Assembly: GCA_024349245.1 (NCBI GenBank)
Contig: JALDNG010000512.1
Coordinates: forward strand, 1-64,000
DNA from: Neodontobutis hainanensis
Taxonomy: Eukaryota > Chordata > Actinopteri > Gobiiformes > Odontobutidae
Length of the DNA stretch: 64,000 nt
Direction of reading: 5' to 3'
Below the pieces are notes generated by a model, which was not told where the DNA came from, did no database searches, and worked only from the letters and a program-made list of their open reading frames with translations. The position numbers were made by a program, and so were the translations under genes. The stretch's first letter is position 1. Each line of letters opens with the position of its first letter. Of this stretch, positions 9,596 to 20,574 are shown piece after piece.

Positions 9596-10260
9596 TTGAC
9601 TAACTACGACCTGGTGCCTTATTACTCTGCATGTTACGTAAGGCCAGGAAAGCTCCGTGTTGTCAAAACTGAGTCTAATTCAGTAACCACCTCTGGCCAC
9701 CTACTGGGGAAATCAAGGTCACCTAAAAATGTGGAATATCTGTTGGATCTGATGCCAGTTCAGAGCTATACAACAAATGTGTAAAATGATGAGAAAACTG
9801 AATTGACTAAAGCTAGTTCCTCCAAACGTGTGCCTGACTCATCTTTAATCAGAGGAATTAAACGGAAGCCGCTTGTTGACGTAACTTGTGAGCCAGTAAT
9901 CTTCTGGCCTTATCACCATGTTGATAATATTTAGTGATTGAATGTGGCAAAAGAAGTTCAGCTTTGGTTGTTGTGACCAAATCATGCTCTGTTTTTAGTG
10001 TTGTTTCCAATTGTTGATTCACAGAGGCTATGTCAAAAGAGAGCCTTCACAAAAGTTGATGCACATAATTTCCCCAACTGTGCAGAATACGAGATGACCT
10101 GGCCTCATAAACAGGCTTTTAAACATTCCCACAACAGTGCAGCTAAAATTGGTTCTGATTCAGACTGATTAAGAGTGATAAAATCATCAATCACATTTGT
10201 ATTGAATTAATGGAATTTAGCATCTGCAAATAGCAATGTATTAAATTTACATTGAATTCT
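9596..10260 (-). mobile_element. L1 (Tx1/Swimmer-like) LINE fragment, minus strand, 5' part
   Basis: The minus strand encodes the L1 ORF2 linker before the reverse transcriptase. It includes a YYQHGDKARRLLAHK block around 9920, clearer in unit 2, and FPSRWPEVV-like sequence near 9700. It continues the L1 fragment at 8086-8636, with the sushi element between them. Confidence 0.65.
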
Positions 10261-11641
10261 AACCAAGCTCTTGCTTGTTTATAATTCTATCTGTGTGATA
10301 GGTCTCATTTTGTCTCATTTAATTAATCCTTCTCCTCCACGGCACCAGTGAAAATTCGGTGTGCCACAAGGGTCTGTGCTTGGTCCCATACTTTTTTCAC
10401 TATATGTTACACCATTGGGACAAATCATCAGAAGTTATGGAGTGAACTTCCATTGTTATGCTGATGATACACAGCTGTATCTACCAATAAAAGCGAATAA
10501 TACTACTGACATCATGCGTCTAGAGACCTGCCTCGTTTCAATTAAAACATGGATGTCTCAAATTTTCCTCCATCTGAACTCGGATAAAACAGAGCTCTTG
10601 TTAATTGGTCCTGCCAGTCATCGGCACAAGTTCAACAATCTTACTGTCTCAATCAACAACTGTTTTGGAGCACTGTTATAGGAATATTTTATATCCTTAT
10701 ATTTATCCAGAGAGGCACAGAGACAGATTTATAATTTAACAAGCAATGTCTAGGTTTTAATCCTTGCAAGGAGAAGCAAAGCAGACACAGTAACAAGGGT
10801 ACAGCGAGAGGTTTGCTTAAAGATGTAAACATAACATGAGATTATATACAGCACAGTGACGGCCTTGGTGAGAGGCGTTCACAATGGTCCAGGTGCCGAA
10901 GTCCCGTGACAAGCCATGTCTCAGTCTAGTTATGTCTACTCCATGCTTGGATTAGCACGAAGGAATATGACATGAATTTGACATGACCTGAAGAGAACTA
11001 TAAGCCTATAAGTAACAATAAACATTAAAATTAAAATTCCCATAACAAGCACAGAACCACTGTGAGGAACCTCTGTGTCACTTTTTGATCCCACACTATC
11101 TCTGCAGCAGCACATTAGTGAGGTCACTAAACTGGGCTTTTTTCACTTGAGAAATATCTCCAAGATTCACTCCTGCCTCTCTTTAGCTGATGTTAAAATT
11201 CTCATTCATGCATTTGCCACATCCAGGCTGGACTACTGCAATGCATTATTCTCTGGACTGCAGAGAAAAAGTACTCACAAACTTCAAATGGTCCAAAATA
11301 CAGCTGCCAGACTTTTAACAAAGACGAGGAAGACTGGCTTCCTCATGTTAGAGCTGATTTCAAAGTTCTTTTGTTAACATAAAGTCCTTTGTCGGCACGC
11401 GCCCTCTTACCTATCTGACCTCATCACCCAGTATACTCCAGCTCGTACCCTTCGCTCTCAGGACACTGGCCTCCTTCAGCTTCCTCAAATAAAGAAGAAG
11501 TCTGCTGGCTACAGAATAGAGCCTCCTTTTATGGAAAATTTGAGATTTTCAAAAGCAAACTCAAAACATACTTATTTCACCAAATGTATGGAGACTGATT
11601 GATCATAGGTACACACTCACACTGGTTGTAGCTGTAGCTAC
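10261..11641 (+). mobile_element. Second L2-clade LINE fragment, plus strand
   Basis: Contains the frame MPQGSVLGPILFSLYVTPLG followed by an intact catalytic YADD (10457-10468). Interrupted by a solo LTR (10674-11047), the same L2 continues with a thumb region (11075-11377) and a 3' part to 11641, where the ERV starts. It is the same family as the minus-strand L2 at 5146-8085, so the two form a long imperfect inverted pair about 3 kb apart. Confidence 0.78.
10674..11047 (-). mobile_element. Solo LTR of the ERV-B family with 5-bp target duplication
   Basis: A 374-bp block with TG...CA-type ends (TGTTATAGG ... CCATAACA), flanked by the direct repeat AGCAC at 10669-10673 and 11048-11052. It is closely related to the LTR at 12639-13009 and interrupts the L2 reading frame. 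No internal sequence remains, so it is a solo LTR left by LTR-LTR recombination. Confidence 0.85.
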
Positions 11642-12263
11642 TGTTACGAGAATTTACTTTACAGTAGACTGTATTCATTCATTCATTCATTCATTCATTT
11701 TCCACCGCTTTGTCCCGTTAGGGGTCGCAGGTGGCTGGAGCCTATCCCAGCAGCTTTGGGCCTGAGGCAGGGTACACCCTGGACAGTGGCCAGTTAGTCG
11801 CAGGGCTGACATATAGAGACAGACAGTGACAGACAACCATTCACTCTCACATTCATTCACTAGGGACACTTTAGAATTGCCAATTTACCTCTACATGTAT
11901 GTCTTTGGACGGTGGGAGGAAGCCGGAGTACCCGGAGAGAACCCACAGTAACACGTGGAGGACATGCAGACTCCTCACAGAAAGACCGGAGTCGGCCAAG
12001 AATATTTGAGTCGGCCGGGTTTTGAACTCACAACCTTCTTGCTGTAAGGCAGGAGTGCTAACCACTCTGCCACGTGCACCCCTGCAGACTGTATATGATT
12101 TGAAAATAATAGACAGGTTTAATCTTTGCAAAGAGAAACAGAACAGACACACGGTAACAATGGTACACATTAAGTCATACTTGTATGTGGATAAGCATAT
12201 GAACTGGAGCAAGAGTGAGAGCATAATATTTAACATTAATGGAGATGTACAATTCCCATAACA
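11642..12263 (-). repeat. ERV-A 3' LTR (left), deleted inside and split by a SINE
   Basis: It starts TGTTACGAG and ends CCCATAACA. It matches the two ends of the right LTR but lacks about 230 bp of its middle and carries a SINE at 11674-12085. A C-rich run directly to its right (12264-12275) is the complement of a polypurine tract, which marks this as the 3' LTR of a minus-strand element. Confidence 0.75.
11674..12085 (-). mobile_element. tRNA-derived SINE (DANA/HE1-like), minus strand
   Basis: The left end is a (CATT)n tail followed by a CCGCTTTGTCCCGTTAGG block. The body has the conserved central sequence with GGAGGAAGCCGGAGTACC, and the right end is a tRNA-like head (about 12014-12078). 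An 8-bp target duplication AGACTGTA flanks it at 11666-11673 and 12086-12093. It landed inside the ERV-A 3' LTR and is complete. The tRNA-like head is not a functional tRNA gene. Confidence 0.75.
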
Positions 12264-12638
12264 TATCCCCCCTGTTTATGCCTAACATGGCATAAATCAA
12301 ATCCCACCTTGATGTGAATTGTACGTCCAGAAGTGAAAACCCAGCAGCAGCTGACTTAGACTAAGTACATTTGAACCATTTGGTAAATGACCTATTGCCG
12401 GGAAAAAGACCTTCTGGCGCCCCTTCTGCGGCTATTCACAAACAAGGCCTAAACTATAAAATATGGGTAACTGATTAAATGATAGCCCAGAAGAAAAGAT
12501 CACAACAATTCAGAACAGAAAAATCACAGGGATTACTATACTGATCGTTTAAACTCAACAATATGTGTATCAATCAAAATATAACCAGGTTAAACTCTAT
12601 TCCAGAATACTCTGCCAATTCTTCTGCGAGTGTGAAGC
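12264..12638 (-). other. ERV-A 3' internal sequence next to its LTR
   Basis: Begins with a polypurine tract (complement of 12264-12275) and has no ORF. Blocks such as GAAAACCCAGCAGCAGCTGA and TTGCCGGGAAAAAGACCTT have clear counterparts just right of the ERV-B LTR (13090-13160). The A and B elements are therefore related families that share the region before the 3' LTR. Confidence 0.6.
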
Positions 12639-13009
12639 TGTTATAGGAATATTATATATCCATATATTTAACCAGAGAGACACGGAGACCGATTATAATT
12701 TAACAAGCAATGGTCAGGTTTTAATCCTTGCAAGGATGAGCAAAGCAGACACAGTATCAAGGGTACAGTGAAAGGTTTGCTTCCAGATGTAAACATAACA
12801 TGGCATTATATACAACACAGTGACGTCCTTAGTGAGAGGCGTTCACAATGGTCCAGGAGAAAGAGTCCCGTGACAAGCCATGTCTCAGTCTTGTCATGTC
12901 TACTTCCTGCTTGGATTAGAGCGAAGGACATGACATGAATTTGACATGACCTGAGGAGAACTATAAGCCCCCAGTAACTCTAAACATAAGAATTAAAATT
13001 ATTATAACA
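12639..13009 (-). repeat. ERV-B 3' LTR nested in ERV-A
   Basis: A 371-bp LTR starting TGTTATAGG and ending ATTATAACA. To its right is a T/C-rich stretch (13010-13022), the complement of a polypurine tract, and then B-type internal sequence. It is thus the 3' LTR of a minus-strand element and not a solo LTR. No matching B-type 5' LTR is found before the A-type 5' LTR at 18484. Confidence 0.7.
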
Positions 13010-16000
13010 TTCCCCCTTCTTTATGCTGATAACAATTAGCATAAACAATCTACTAGCTTGAGTGTGAGTTGTTTACTTTTGACAAAGCGAAAACCCAGCA
13101 GGGCATCTGACCTAGCCTAAGTACACTTGACCATTTGACCTAACGCTGGGAAAAGTCTTTGTCCACCCCTTGCCCCAAGGCGGCGTCAACACACAAACAT
13201 CAAGCATTAACTTTATGTAATCCCTTCAACTGAATCTCAAACACATTTCAAATCAAAGACAAAAATGATTATACAGGATATGTTCACAATCAAATGGGAC
13301 TCCACAGAGTCATTCTTAAAGGCTTTAGTTATGCTGTTAACTAGACCTGTGTTACTTTGGATGAAATCCTGTTGTAGATCTCACCTTTTCAGCTCAAATC
13401 ATGCTCAGTGCTATTTTGTTCTGTCCAGTCCTTGGACAAGTTTTAATTCATTTCCAGTTTTAATTCACAGTTACAGCATTTCTCGTCCAATTCATAACCC
13501 TTTGTTGGTTATAAATTGAATTAATTTAATCAACATTTGCATAAATTGTCTCAAAGGTAAAATTCTAATTTCAATGCTAATGGAATTTTAGCCTTATTCA
13601 TTAAGGACACCTTGAAGGACCCCTGTTGTCGATGTAAATGGGGCTCTCAAATAAACCTGAAGGAACTGCTGTTTGGTTCCTAAGGTGTGAGTTTGTCCTC
13701 ACGAGGTTTTCCGTCACATTGTATGTGAACAAATAAAATGAGGATCCTTTAAGGACGCATGTTTCCGGTCAGCAGGCAATGCTGCTCTAATGGTCTTACT
13801 TTCACAAAACCTCCAGACTTCTTCTTTGCACTGCACCTGTCCCTGATCTCAGTTTGTCAAGTTCAGAGTGATGTTACAGGACGTCCTGTCACTGGCCCTG
13901 CTCACAGGTGTACTCCAGTTGGCTTCCATTCAAATAAAGAACAAACAAACAAATCAGAACATTATCTGACATTATTAGGCCCATAGAAAGTAACTCCAGG
14001 CTTTCGTCATATGAAACCATAAAAGCTCTTAAAAATAAAACAACAGATAAACCCCGTTTCCACAGATATGGTCTGCTGGAAATCTACTTTAATCTTCTCC
14101 AGAACGGTCATGTCAACCTTCTTTCTTTCTTTATTTTTGATTTAACCTCCTCTTTTACTGAATTAAACACTGTTGTTATAGCACCTCTTCACTTTAATAC
14201 TGTTAGTTTAAATCTTATTCTCCTTCTCTTTTTTGAGCCTTGGGAACCATGGCTCAAAACCTAAATAAAAATAATTATAATAATACAATTTTAAAATGTT
14301 AGTCCAGCAATTATTATTTCTAATTATTCGTCTTCTTTATGTTTTTCAAATAGCATCACTGTTGCCTCTGTTTTATTTAAATCACATAGTTTTGTTCAGT
14401 TCAGTTTTAATTTTAGTTACCATTTAGTTTTACTTACCACAGTTGTAGGTCTTTCCTGTAACTGTAAGTGGTATCATCCGCAGTCATAATAAAATTTATT
14501 CAGCTGATGCAAACATAAATCATTTTATAATAGATAATAGATCTAAACTATTTTCTCATGATCTATCGTCACAAACGTTTAGCCAAAGACTTTAAATTCA
14601 CAATCTAATTAGAATATTCTCAGAATATTGTTTTATTACTTCAAATTAATTCCTTTAGAAATAAATTCCATTAAAAACTAACCTCTTGGGTCAGACCCCT
14701 CTCTGGGGTTAACCTTGTAACCGGGCAGCCTCTGTCAGGTCCTTGAACACACCACAAAGCCTCTGCTCTGTTCACATTGTTTTCCTCCAAAACACCATCA
14801 CCTTTGTGACTCTTGTTTAAAAGGAAAGACTTTAAAAGGAAAGAAATCAACAAAGCTCGTGTAAATTTCTCTGTATTTACTTTTATAATAAACAATTTCT
14901 TTAAGGTTTTGTTCAGTATAGATTTGTTCCACACTGTCTCTGTAAAACTCAGTTTTACCACCAGGTGTTCAATAAATGCAATAAACCATTTTGTTTTTGC
15001 ATTTTTTCCATATTAATTTTAACCGTAGCATATTTAAAACGTTTATCCATTCCTCATTTCACGTTTCCACTAATTTTGCATCAGACTCTACATAAAGAGA
15101 GTTCCCTTCACTCAACGTTAAACAGAAACTTAACCCATTAAGTGTAAAATCAAATCAATGTCTCTCTTTATTTATTCAGATTCACCAACATTGCACTCAG
15201 TTATAGTCAGTAATGTTCATTTAAAACAATGCTAAATTTTATCTTTTATCTTTAGGATCTAAAGTGTTCTCCATAAACAGCTCTAAAGTTCAACCAAAAA
15301 TATTATTCAATCCTGTTCAAAAGGACAGACTATTGTGTTAGTCTCTAGTTCTCACAATCAGCAATAATCCAAACGTTCCAACATTTAAATCAGATTCATC
15401 AAAAAATAAAAAAATAAAAATAAAAACTTTTTAAAAATCCCTTTAAGCAGTGATTAAACCCAGAGAGCACCTTGGCCATTGCTCTTAAACTTTAACCATC
15501 TTTACAGTTTAACAATTTAACTTAAAATTTTCAAATAAACCACCTCCAATCCTGCAAGATTGTTTTAACAGTTTTAACAGTTTTAACTTAGATAAGTTTT
15601 CAATTCTCAGATTACACATTTACATTGCAGTTTAAAACTTTATTGTAAAGATGACCCTCATCAGTATCTATTTTAGTGTTCGTATTATACCTTTATTAGA
15701 AAGTACCATTTCAATAAACTCTTGCTTATTATTTTCAACTGTCTTCATTTCAGTTTTTCTAATTACTTAAACAATATTTTTCTCAAACAATTTTTAATCC
15801 CATTCATTTTGTCATTTAGTTTACCAAAAACATTTTCATAGAATCAAAAAAAACAAAATGTGGACTATATTTGTATCATAAACCTTTCTTGAGCACATCA
15901 GTTCAGTGCAGACTTTTTCTGTTACTGACATTTTCAACAAAGCATTCATTGCAACATTTATAAGGTTTATTTAAATTTAATGACAGTGGAGACAAAAGTC

Positions 16001-16198
16001 CAACTTAAAAAAATACTTTTCTAGCTCAAGAGAGTGAGCAAAGAAAAGGGAGGGTGATAAGACACCTCTGTTATCTTGTGTTACTGTGGGAACACTGGCG
16101 ATTAACCCAAACGGTTTGTGCTCTATTCACTGTCTACAGTGTTTTTATTACAAAGTGCTCACTTCCGTGTTCTGTCTTTGTGTGTGTTTTAAGTGGCA

Positions 16199-16731
16199 CT
16201 ATGTGTGTGTACATGACTTAACTCCTGATCTCCGGTCAGTGTCGCTCAGTGTTGCTCCTGCTGTGGCCTGGGTCTGGGTCTCAAGCCTCCACACTTTGCT
16301 CTGTTCCTTGTCCCTCTGCAGACATGTCGTCCTCTCTGCCACCTCCACCCCACCACCTCTCACGGCCTCGCCCGCTCCAGTGAACATAGGAATTTGTGCA
16401 TTTTCCTCGGAGAAATGCAACATAATCAGTATTCATTTCAGGCTTCACGTCACTGAAAAAAGCCTATTTCTTTCTTTTTGTTAAATTTAGTGCATATTAC
16501 ATTACATTTTGAAAATGTGTTTCTGTATCTTACCGCTTTTGTGTCAGATCTGCTGCGCACTGGGCAGCTTCTTGTAGGCCTTGGTGGAGCGGGTGGTTTG
16601 GAGGAGTGTGGAGGAGTGTGGCGGGGGGGTAGACAGTTGTGGGACGGCCCTGTTCTGTGGCTGACCTTGAGAGACGGCATGCTGCTGTTGCAAGAGGAGT
16701 TGGAGACCCAGAGGCTCACAGGAGGAAACAT
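16199..16731 (-). other. Minus-strand Pro- and Arg-rich ORFs with splice-like junctions
   Basis: On the minus strand a 93-codon frame starts at 16731 and is rich in proline, serine and arginine (PPRHTPPHSSKPPAPPRP). A strong donor, GCG|GTAAGATAC, occurs within it. Some 90 bases further on there is an acceptor-like TTTTTTCAG. After that a second open stretch, GKCTNSYVHWSGRGRER, runs on in one frame (better in unit 2, 46206-46409). The two open stretches join only in the frame other than that of the 93-codon ORF. It may be a gag remnant or captured sequence; no family is recognised. Confidence 0.3.
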
Positions 16732-17690
16732 TTGTAAAAAATATATATTTTGTCAGTGTTATCAGGTCTTTTATGCACTTTTCATAATTTATTCACAGTT
16801 TTGGACTTACTTTGTCAGATCTTTAATCTCATCTCTGCTGTGTCACTCAAACGTAATACAATATCTGTTCTTTAACAGACTATTTATAACTTTATCCTAA
16901 TTCAGAAGCTCTTTTGAATTTTTCTAAACGCCAAAACCATCAAACCTTTGTTCTGCTTTACATTATTAGACATTAAACATTATCCATTCAACAATTGCCC
17001 AATCATACATCATTAATTCTAAGACACAACTTTTAACTTTTAACTTTAGGTTAACATTCATATATTCTCAATATAAGCCCCTCACTCTCGTGGGCTTTGT
17101 TTCTCTCTCGTCTCCATGAGTTAACACTTCTCGAAGTTCTACTTATTTAGATGGATCAAATTATGGATGAATTATCAAATTAAGGATGATTCAACAGTAC
17201 AAATATGTCACAATGTTAGATTTTTATCACTATTTTTCCTAATTAACTCCTCGCATTTAGGTACTTGTAATTTACACAAATCCGTTTCTTGCTATTTTCC
17301 TCAGATGGATCAACTTCTCTGAGTCACTCTGTTGCATTAACTTATCACAAGTTAAGGCTTTTTCACATTCAGGCTGACTAATGTTAGATCTCATTATTCA
17401 GACTGAATCAACTTCCAATAAAATCAATTAAATGCATTCAATCCACATTCGCATCCCAATCACACTCTCAATCACACTTTTATTTTTAACAATATTATCA
17501 AAGGTTAGCTTACCCAAACTTCATCAAAAATATATTTTATCAAATTTTTTTTTTTTTTTTTTTTTATCGGAAACCAAACTTCATAAAAACACTTCAACTA
17601 TATTTTTACTATCTCACTGCTGCACACGCAGTGAACAATTCTTTGCAGGCCTGCTTTTTAACTTATCGTCACGTGACTTCAGGCAGGGTC

Positions 17691-18045
17691 TCGAGAGTCA
17701 GCTCGAGCTCTTCCGTCGCGTCAACGCACCGTTAAACCATTAAACCAACATTACTAGTTAGGCCAGACATTTGAATGTGGTGTATTAGGATATATGCTTA
17801 TTCAACTAGAGCAAAACCTGCAAATTTTACCATAGATCAACATCAAACATCCAGTTTAAATCTCACCATGCACCTCTATAGGCAGGGTCTCGACAAAAAC
17901 ACATACTTTCATCAGCTTCAATTCTCACTATAAACCATACAGGCAGGGTCTCGATTTCAAAGCAATTATTCTCACCATAAACCTAGCAGGGTCTTGATTA
18001 AACTATTTTCCTGTTCAAATCTCACCATAAACCAAGCAGGGTCAC
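17691..18045 (-). repeat. Degenerate tandem repeats in the ERV leader
   Basis: The motif GGCAGGGTCTCGA or a close variant occurs at about 17692, 17881, 17942, 17986 and 18037, roughly 43-60 bp apart apart from the first. Most copies sit next to CTCACCATAAACC, which in the retroviral sense reads ATGGTGAGA, a good match to a splice donor. The repeats lie between the primer-binding site and any gag, where a packaging/splicing leader is expected. Confidence 0.6.
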
Positions 18046-18464
18046 GAATTTCAGCGTTAAGGACCTCCTACATTTGCCAACTTCATGGAAACACATCAGT
18101 TAGGTTGATGTAAATACATGCAGTCCACTAAACGTCCGAAAGCAACCCAAACTACTACTTCCGGAAGTTTTTTTGGTTCACAATCACACACACAAAAAAA
18201 AAAATTAACAGCTGTTTTACCTGACTTTAGTCCAATGGTCCAGTTTTTCCGCAGTCAGACGTCTCTGTTCTGTCCTCTGATCGTCTCTCTGCTCTTTTCT
18301 GTTTTTTAGTTCAGATATCGTCACGCGTCTCACACACAGATAATGAAGATCTGGCCCGTAATGCTGGAACAGCGCATCTTAGGACTTATAAAGAAATGCT
18401 TGTTTGTGCATTTCTTCCTTACACATCAGTTTCACTTTCTGCATGAGAAATAGCAGATGTTGAT

Positions 18465-18481
18465 ATCCCGGACGAGCCCCA
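18465..18481 (-). promoter_or_regulatory. tRNA-Pro primer-binding site of ERV-A
   Basis: On the minus strand, directly inside the 5' LTR after a TT spacer, the sequence is TGGGG-CTCGTCCGGGAT. It lacks one G relative to unit 2 (48412-48429), where the 18-base TGGGGGCTCGTCCGGGAT is perfect. This is the sequence complementary to the tRNA-Pro 3' end used by gammaretroviruses. Confidence 0.85.
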
Positions 18482-18483
18482 AA

Positions 18484-18922
18484 TGTTAGGAGAATTTACT
18501 TTACAGATTAAATGAGCAGACGATGGAGACTGTATATGATTTGAAAATAATAGACAGGTTTAATCTTTGCAAAGAGAAACATAACAGACACAGAGGGTTT
18601 TGCTTAAAGATGTAAACAATACATGAAGCTTTTATGTGTTTACATTATGCCAGCCCCAGCTCCAGGGTCGTGGATGGACGTGTATTGAACTGACGTGTCA
18701 GTCATAGATGTGTGTCACTAAGGGAACAGGACAGAGTGTCCCTGAACAATGATTAGATCTAGTGCAAAGAGATGTATTTGTATTGTTTGGATTAGCCTGG
18801 CACCAAATAGGAGATATAGCTGAAGACATTAAGTCATACTTGTATGTGGATAAGCATATGAACTGGAGCAAGAGTGAGAGCATAATATTTAACATTAATG
18901 GAGATGTACAATTCCCATAACA
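18484..18922 (-). repeat. ERV-A 5' LTR (right), full length
   Basis: A 439-bp LTR from TGTTAGGAG to CCCATAACA. Its ends match the left LTR. The central 230 bp are absent from the left copy. It is adjacent to the primer-binding site, which fixes the minus orientation. Confidence 0.8.
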
Positions 18923-18960
18923 GGTACACAGTCACACTGGTTGTGAGTGTGTGACTGGCT
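18923..18960 (+). mobile_element. L2 remnant right of the ERV
   Basis: Starts GGTACACAGTCACACTGG, which resembles the L2 3' sequence seen left of the ERV (11610-11641), so it is the resumption of the split L2. It then gives way to Rex3. Confidence 0.5.
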
Positions 18961-20306
18961 AAGACCACTTACTCTTCATTCAGTCCGAGGAGGTTGGAGA
19001 CATTGAGTCTGAGTGGACCATGTTCTCCACCTCCATTGTCAATGTGGCCACTCGAAGCTGTGGCCGTAAAGTCTCCGGTGCCTGTCGTGGTGGCAATCCC
19101 CGAACCCGGTCGTGGACACCGGAAGTAAGGGATGCTGTCAAGCTGAAGAAGGAGACCTACCGAGCCTGGTTGGCTCGTGGGACTCCTGAGGACGAAGGGG
19201 GACCGGAGGGTGTGTTCCAACTACAGAGGGACCACACTCCTCAGCCGGGAAAGTCTATGCCAGGGTACTGGAGAGGAGAATGTGGCCGATAGATGAACCT
19301 CAGATTCGTCCCGGTCATGGAACGGGGCCCTTTGCTAAGTGCTGTCCGGTCTCTGTACGACTGGAGCAGGAGCTTGGTTCGCATTGCCAGCAGTAAGTCA
19401 GAACTGTTCCCAGTGCATGTTGGACTCCAGCAGGGCTGCCCTTTGTCACCGGTCCTATTCATTATCTTTATGGACAGGATTTCTAGGCGCAGCCAGGGCC
19501 GGAGGGAGTCTGCTTTGGGGACCACAGGATCTCGTCTACTGTTTGCAGATGATGTTGTCCTGTTGACTCCATCAAGCCAGGACCTTCAGTGTGCACTGGG
19601 ACGTTTTGCAGCCAAGTGTGAAGCGGCTGGGATGAGGATCAGCACCTCCAAGTCTGAGACCATGGTTCTCAGTCGGAAAAGGATGGCTTGTCCCCTTCAG
19701 GGTGGTGGAGAGATCCTGCCTCAAGTGGAAAGTGTTCAAGTATCTTGGGGTCTTGTTCACGAGTGAGGGAAGAAGGGAAGGTGAAATTGACAGTACCGGT
19801 CTGTCGTGGTGAAGAAGGAGCTGAGCTGTAAGGCAAAGCTCTCGATTTACCGGTCAATCTACGTTCCTACTCTCACCTATGGTCATGAGCTTTGGGTCAA
19901 GACCGAAAGAACGAGATCCCGGATACAAGCGGCCAAAATGAGCTTTCTCCGCAGAGTGGCGGGGCGCTCCCTTAGAGATAAGGTGAGGAGCTCAGTCACT
20001 CGGGAAGAGCTCAAAGTAGAGCCGCTGCTCCTCCACATCGAGAGGAGCCAGATGAGGTGGCTCAGGCATCTGTTTAGGATGCCTCCTGGACGCCTCCCTA
20101 GGGAGGTGTTTCGGCATGTCCCACCGAGGAGACCCCAGGAAGACCTAGGACACGCTGGAGGGACTATGTCTCTCGGCTGGCCTGGGAACGCCTCGGTATC
20201 CCCGGAAGAGCTGGAGGAAGTGTCTGGGAGCGGGAAGTCTGGGCGTCTCTGCTTAGACTGCTGCCCCACGACCCGGCCCCGGATAAGCGGTAGAAGATGG
20301 ATGGAT
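18961..20306 (+). mobile_element. Rex3 retrotransposon (RTE clade), internally deleted
   Basis: Encodes the Rex3 segment SCGRKVSGACRGGNPRTRSW after the endonuclease. It then jumps to SNYRG-like and MWPI blocks, and jumps again to the palm with VGLQQGCPLSPVLF and FADD at 19542-19553. The frame shifts near 19770, and the C-terminal half LSIYRSIYVPTLTYGHELWV follows to about 20270. The element ends in a GATG-type 3' tail. The stretch 19431-19451 corresponds, from memory, to the usual Rex3 PCR primer site. At least two internal deletions remove the endonuclease-RT linker and part of the RT fingers, so it is not autonomous. Confidence 0.88.
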
Positions 20307-20574
20307 GTTACATGAAGATGAATTTCTGTGTAATGCCCTGATATGTTTATTTATTGTATTATGGTGGTGAGTGATGTCAAAATGATGTCATTAATCTTGA
20401 TTTTATGGTGTTTTTGGAGGCAGCACCTACATGTATAAAAAGTGGAGCACAAGGGCTACCTTCAAATCTAGTGAAGGTCAAGTGAACTGAAACATTGTTT
20501 AAATAAATGAATGAAGAGTATGGGAGCCTTTTTGATTTTTCTATGATACTCCAACACACCTCTTGACATTTCAG
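20307..20574. other. AT-rich sequence before an exon-like ORF
   Basis: No repeat or gene is recognised. It ends in CTTGACATTTCAG, a good splice acceptor (AG at 20573-20574). If the following exon is real, this is intron sequence. Confidence 0.35.

Larger units (their letters stand above)
13010..18464 (-). other. Retroviral interior without recognisable gag, pol or env
   Basis: AT-rich sequence running from the B-type polypurine tract to the A-type primer-binding site, so its two ends belong to different families. No reverse transcriptase, protease, integrase or envelope motif was found on either strand; the longest minus-strand frames are about 95 residues. Around 13560-13990 the sequence is less AT-rich but not identifiable. 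A poly(T) run sits near 17543-17563. A proline-rich minus ORF and leader repeats are annotated separately. The loss in unit 2 of about 50 bp near 13475-13525 is the main structural difference. Confidence 0.6.
11642..18922 (-). mobile_element. Endogenous retrovirus A, minus strand, no intact genes
   Basis: An LTR-bounded element with a 5-base duplication GCTAC (11637-11641) / GGTAC (18923-18927, one mismatch), inserted in the plus-strand L2. The 5' LTR is the right one (18484-18922). Next to it is a primer-binding site for tRNA-Pro, a hallmark of gamma/epsilon-type retroviral elements. The left, 3' LTR is shortened and split by a SINE. The 5.5-kb interior shows no reverse transcriptase, integrase or envelope motifs. 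A second related ERV end is nested inside at 12639, so the element is a hybrid remnant. Confidence 0.75.

Noticed and set aside
12014..12078. tRNA-like sequence in the SINE as a tRNA gene
   Set aside because: It is the degenerate head of a tRNA-derived SINE with a complete SINE body, tail and target duplication; the arms do not pair fully.
17691..18045. CRISPR-like regularly spaced repeats
   Set aside because: Repeats are degenerate with uneven spacing, in a eukaryotic ERV leader, with no cas genes.
13010..18464. Full coding retrovirus in the ERV
   Set aside because: Both strands were read for RT, protease, integrase and env motifs and none was seen; the frames are all short.
18961..20306. 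Rex3 as a potentially active element
   Set aside because: The FADD motif and C-terminal half are kept, but the endonuclease and part of the RT are deleted and the frame is shifted near 19770.
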